From Clostridium_I sp963725425 (lineage in GTDB: Bacteria > Bacillota > Clostridia > Clostridiales > Clostridiaceae), in the NCBI GenBank assembly GCA_963725425.1, contig CAVRYJ010000031.1, positions 806,001-870,000 of the forward strand: a DNA stretch of 64,000 nt, read 5' to 3'. The position numbers and the translations under genes were made by a program. Below are positions 63,923-64,000 of this stretch, piece by piece; within the stretch, counting starts at the first letter, position 1, and each line of letters starts with the position of its first letter. The notes beneath the pieces are model-generated. The model was given only the letters and a program-made list of their open reading frames with translations. It ran no database searches and was not told where the DNA came from.

Positions 63923-64000
63923 TTAAATTAAATTTTCAACTAATTTTAATGCTGGAATCTTGCTGCTTTCAATATCTATACTGTCTATGAAATCAACTAT
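63923..64000 (-). CDS. C-terminal end of an unidentified gene (runs off window)
   Basis: The last 25 codons of a minus-strand frame, IVDFIDSIDIESSKIPALKL, then VENLI and TAA at 63923. The frame is open to the window edge. Nothing in it identifies the family. It lies 38 bp upstream of the deacetylase-like gene on the same strand. Confidence 0.4.
   Translation of the reverse strand: MVDFIDSIDIESSKIPALKLVENLI

Overview
The DNA is very AT-rich. Most genes have strong Gram-positive ribosome binding sites and TTG/GTG starts occur. The gene content points to a saccharolytic Clostridium (Firmicutes): Firmicutes-type galT, rha genes with a lactaldehyde reductase, many ABC-2 exporters and two-component systems, a T-box leader and an ECF S component. 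I see no rRNA, tRNA or CRISPR array. Species cannot be fixed from sequence alone.

Layout. 0-2.4 kb: ABC-2 export cassette (ATPase, permease, partial permease). 2.6-4.07 kb: IS3-family element that has split a heptamer repeat array. 4.07-6.7 kb: GH1 6-phospho-beta-glucosidase and HSL-type esterase. 6.8-11.7 kb: second, paralogous ABC-2 cassette with its own NarL-type two-component system. 12-15.8 kb: membrane ferredoxin with an FMN-binding domain, its ApbE flavin transferase, and a histidine kinase with no adjacent regulator. 16-20.7 kb: galK, galT and an unusual AAA+ regulator. 20.9-24.4 kb: two-subunit ABC exporter. 24.6-28.6 kb: chemoreceptor, ECF S component, AlaX-type editing protein. 28.6-30.6 kb: gene remnants and a frameshifted MerR-methyltransferase. 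30.7-33.4 kb: rfbB, glucosaminidase, PAP2 phosphatase. 33.5-40 kb: rhamnose operon (rhaB-rhaA-rhaD-fucO) with a frameshifted AraC regulator and an internally deleted rhaM. 40-44 kb: nitronate monooxygenase-like enzyme, broken AI-2E permease, fabF remnant, plsC. 44-49.7 kb: two OmpR-type two-component systems and a DegV protein. 49.8-51.5 kb: TnpB-only IS605-type element with a nonsense codon. 51.7-54.7 kb: TetR/MFS drug-export pair, a MaoC-like protein and the tail of a second MFS gene. 54.8-59 kb: clpS-clpA, then a T-box leader in front of an internally deleted thrS. 59-64 kb: AlbA_2-type remnant, MerR regulator, acetyltransferase, XRE-cupin regulator divergent from azlCD, polysaccharide-deacetylase-like protein, partial gene.

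Four themes run through the window. (1) A composite element (heptamer array, short hairpin, long hairpin) recurs four times directly at the stop codon of minus-strand genes; one copy is split by the IS. (2) A roughly 215-bp fold-back element lies between two convergent genes at 27.2 kb, and one arm of a second copy lies between another convergent pair at 54.7 kb. (3) Many genes keep both ends but have lost the middle (rhaM, fabF, thrS, a DcuS/DcuR pair, an AlbA_2 protein). (4) Six further reading frames are each restored by adding one A to an A-run, which may be real decay or homopolymer under-calling. Function follows gene order: galactose goes through GalK and GalT, rhamnose through RhaA, RhaB and RhaD to lactaldehyde, which FucO reduces to 1,2-propanediol.
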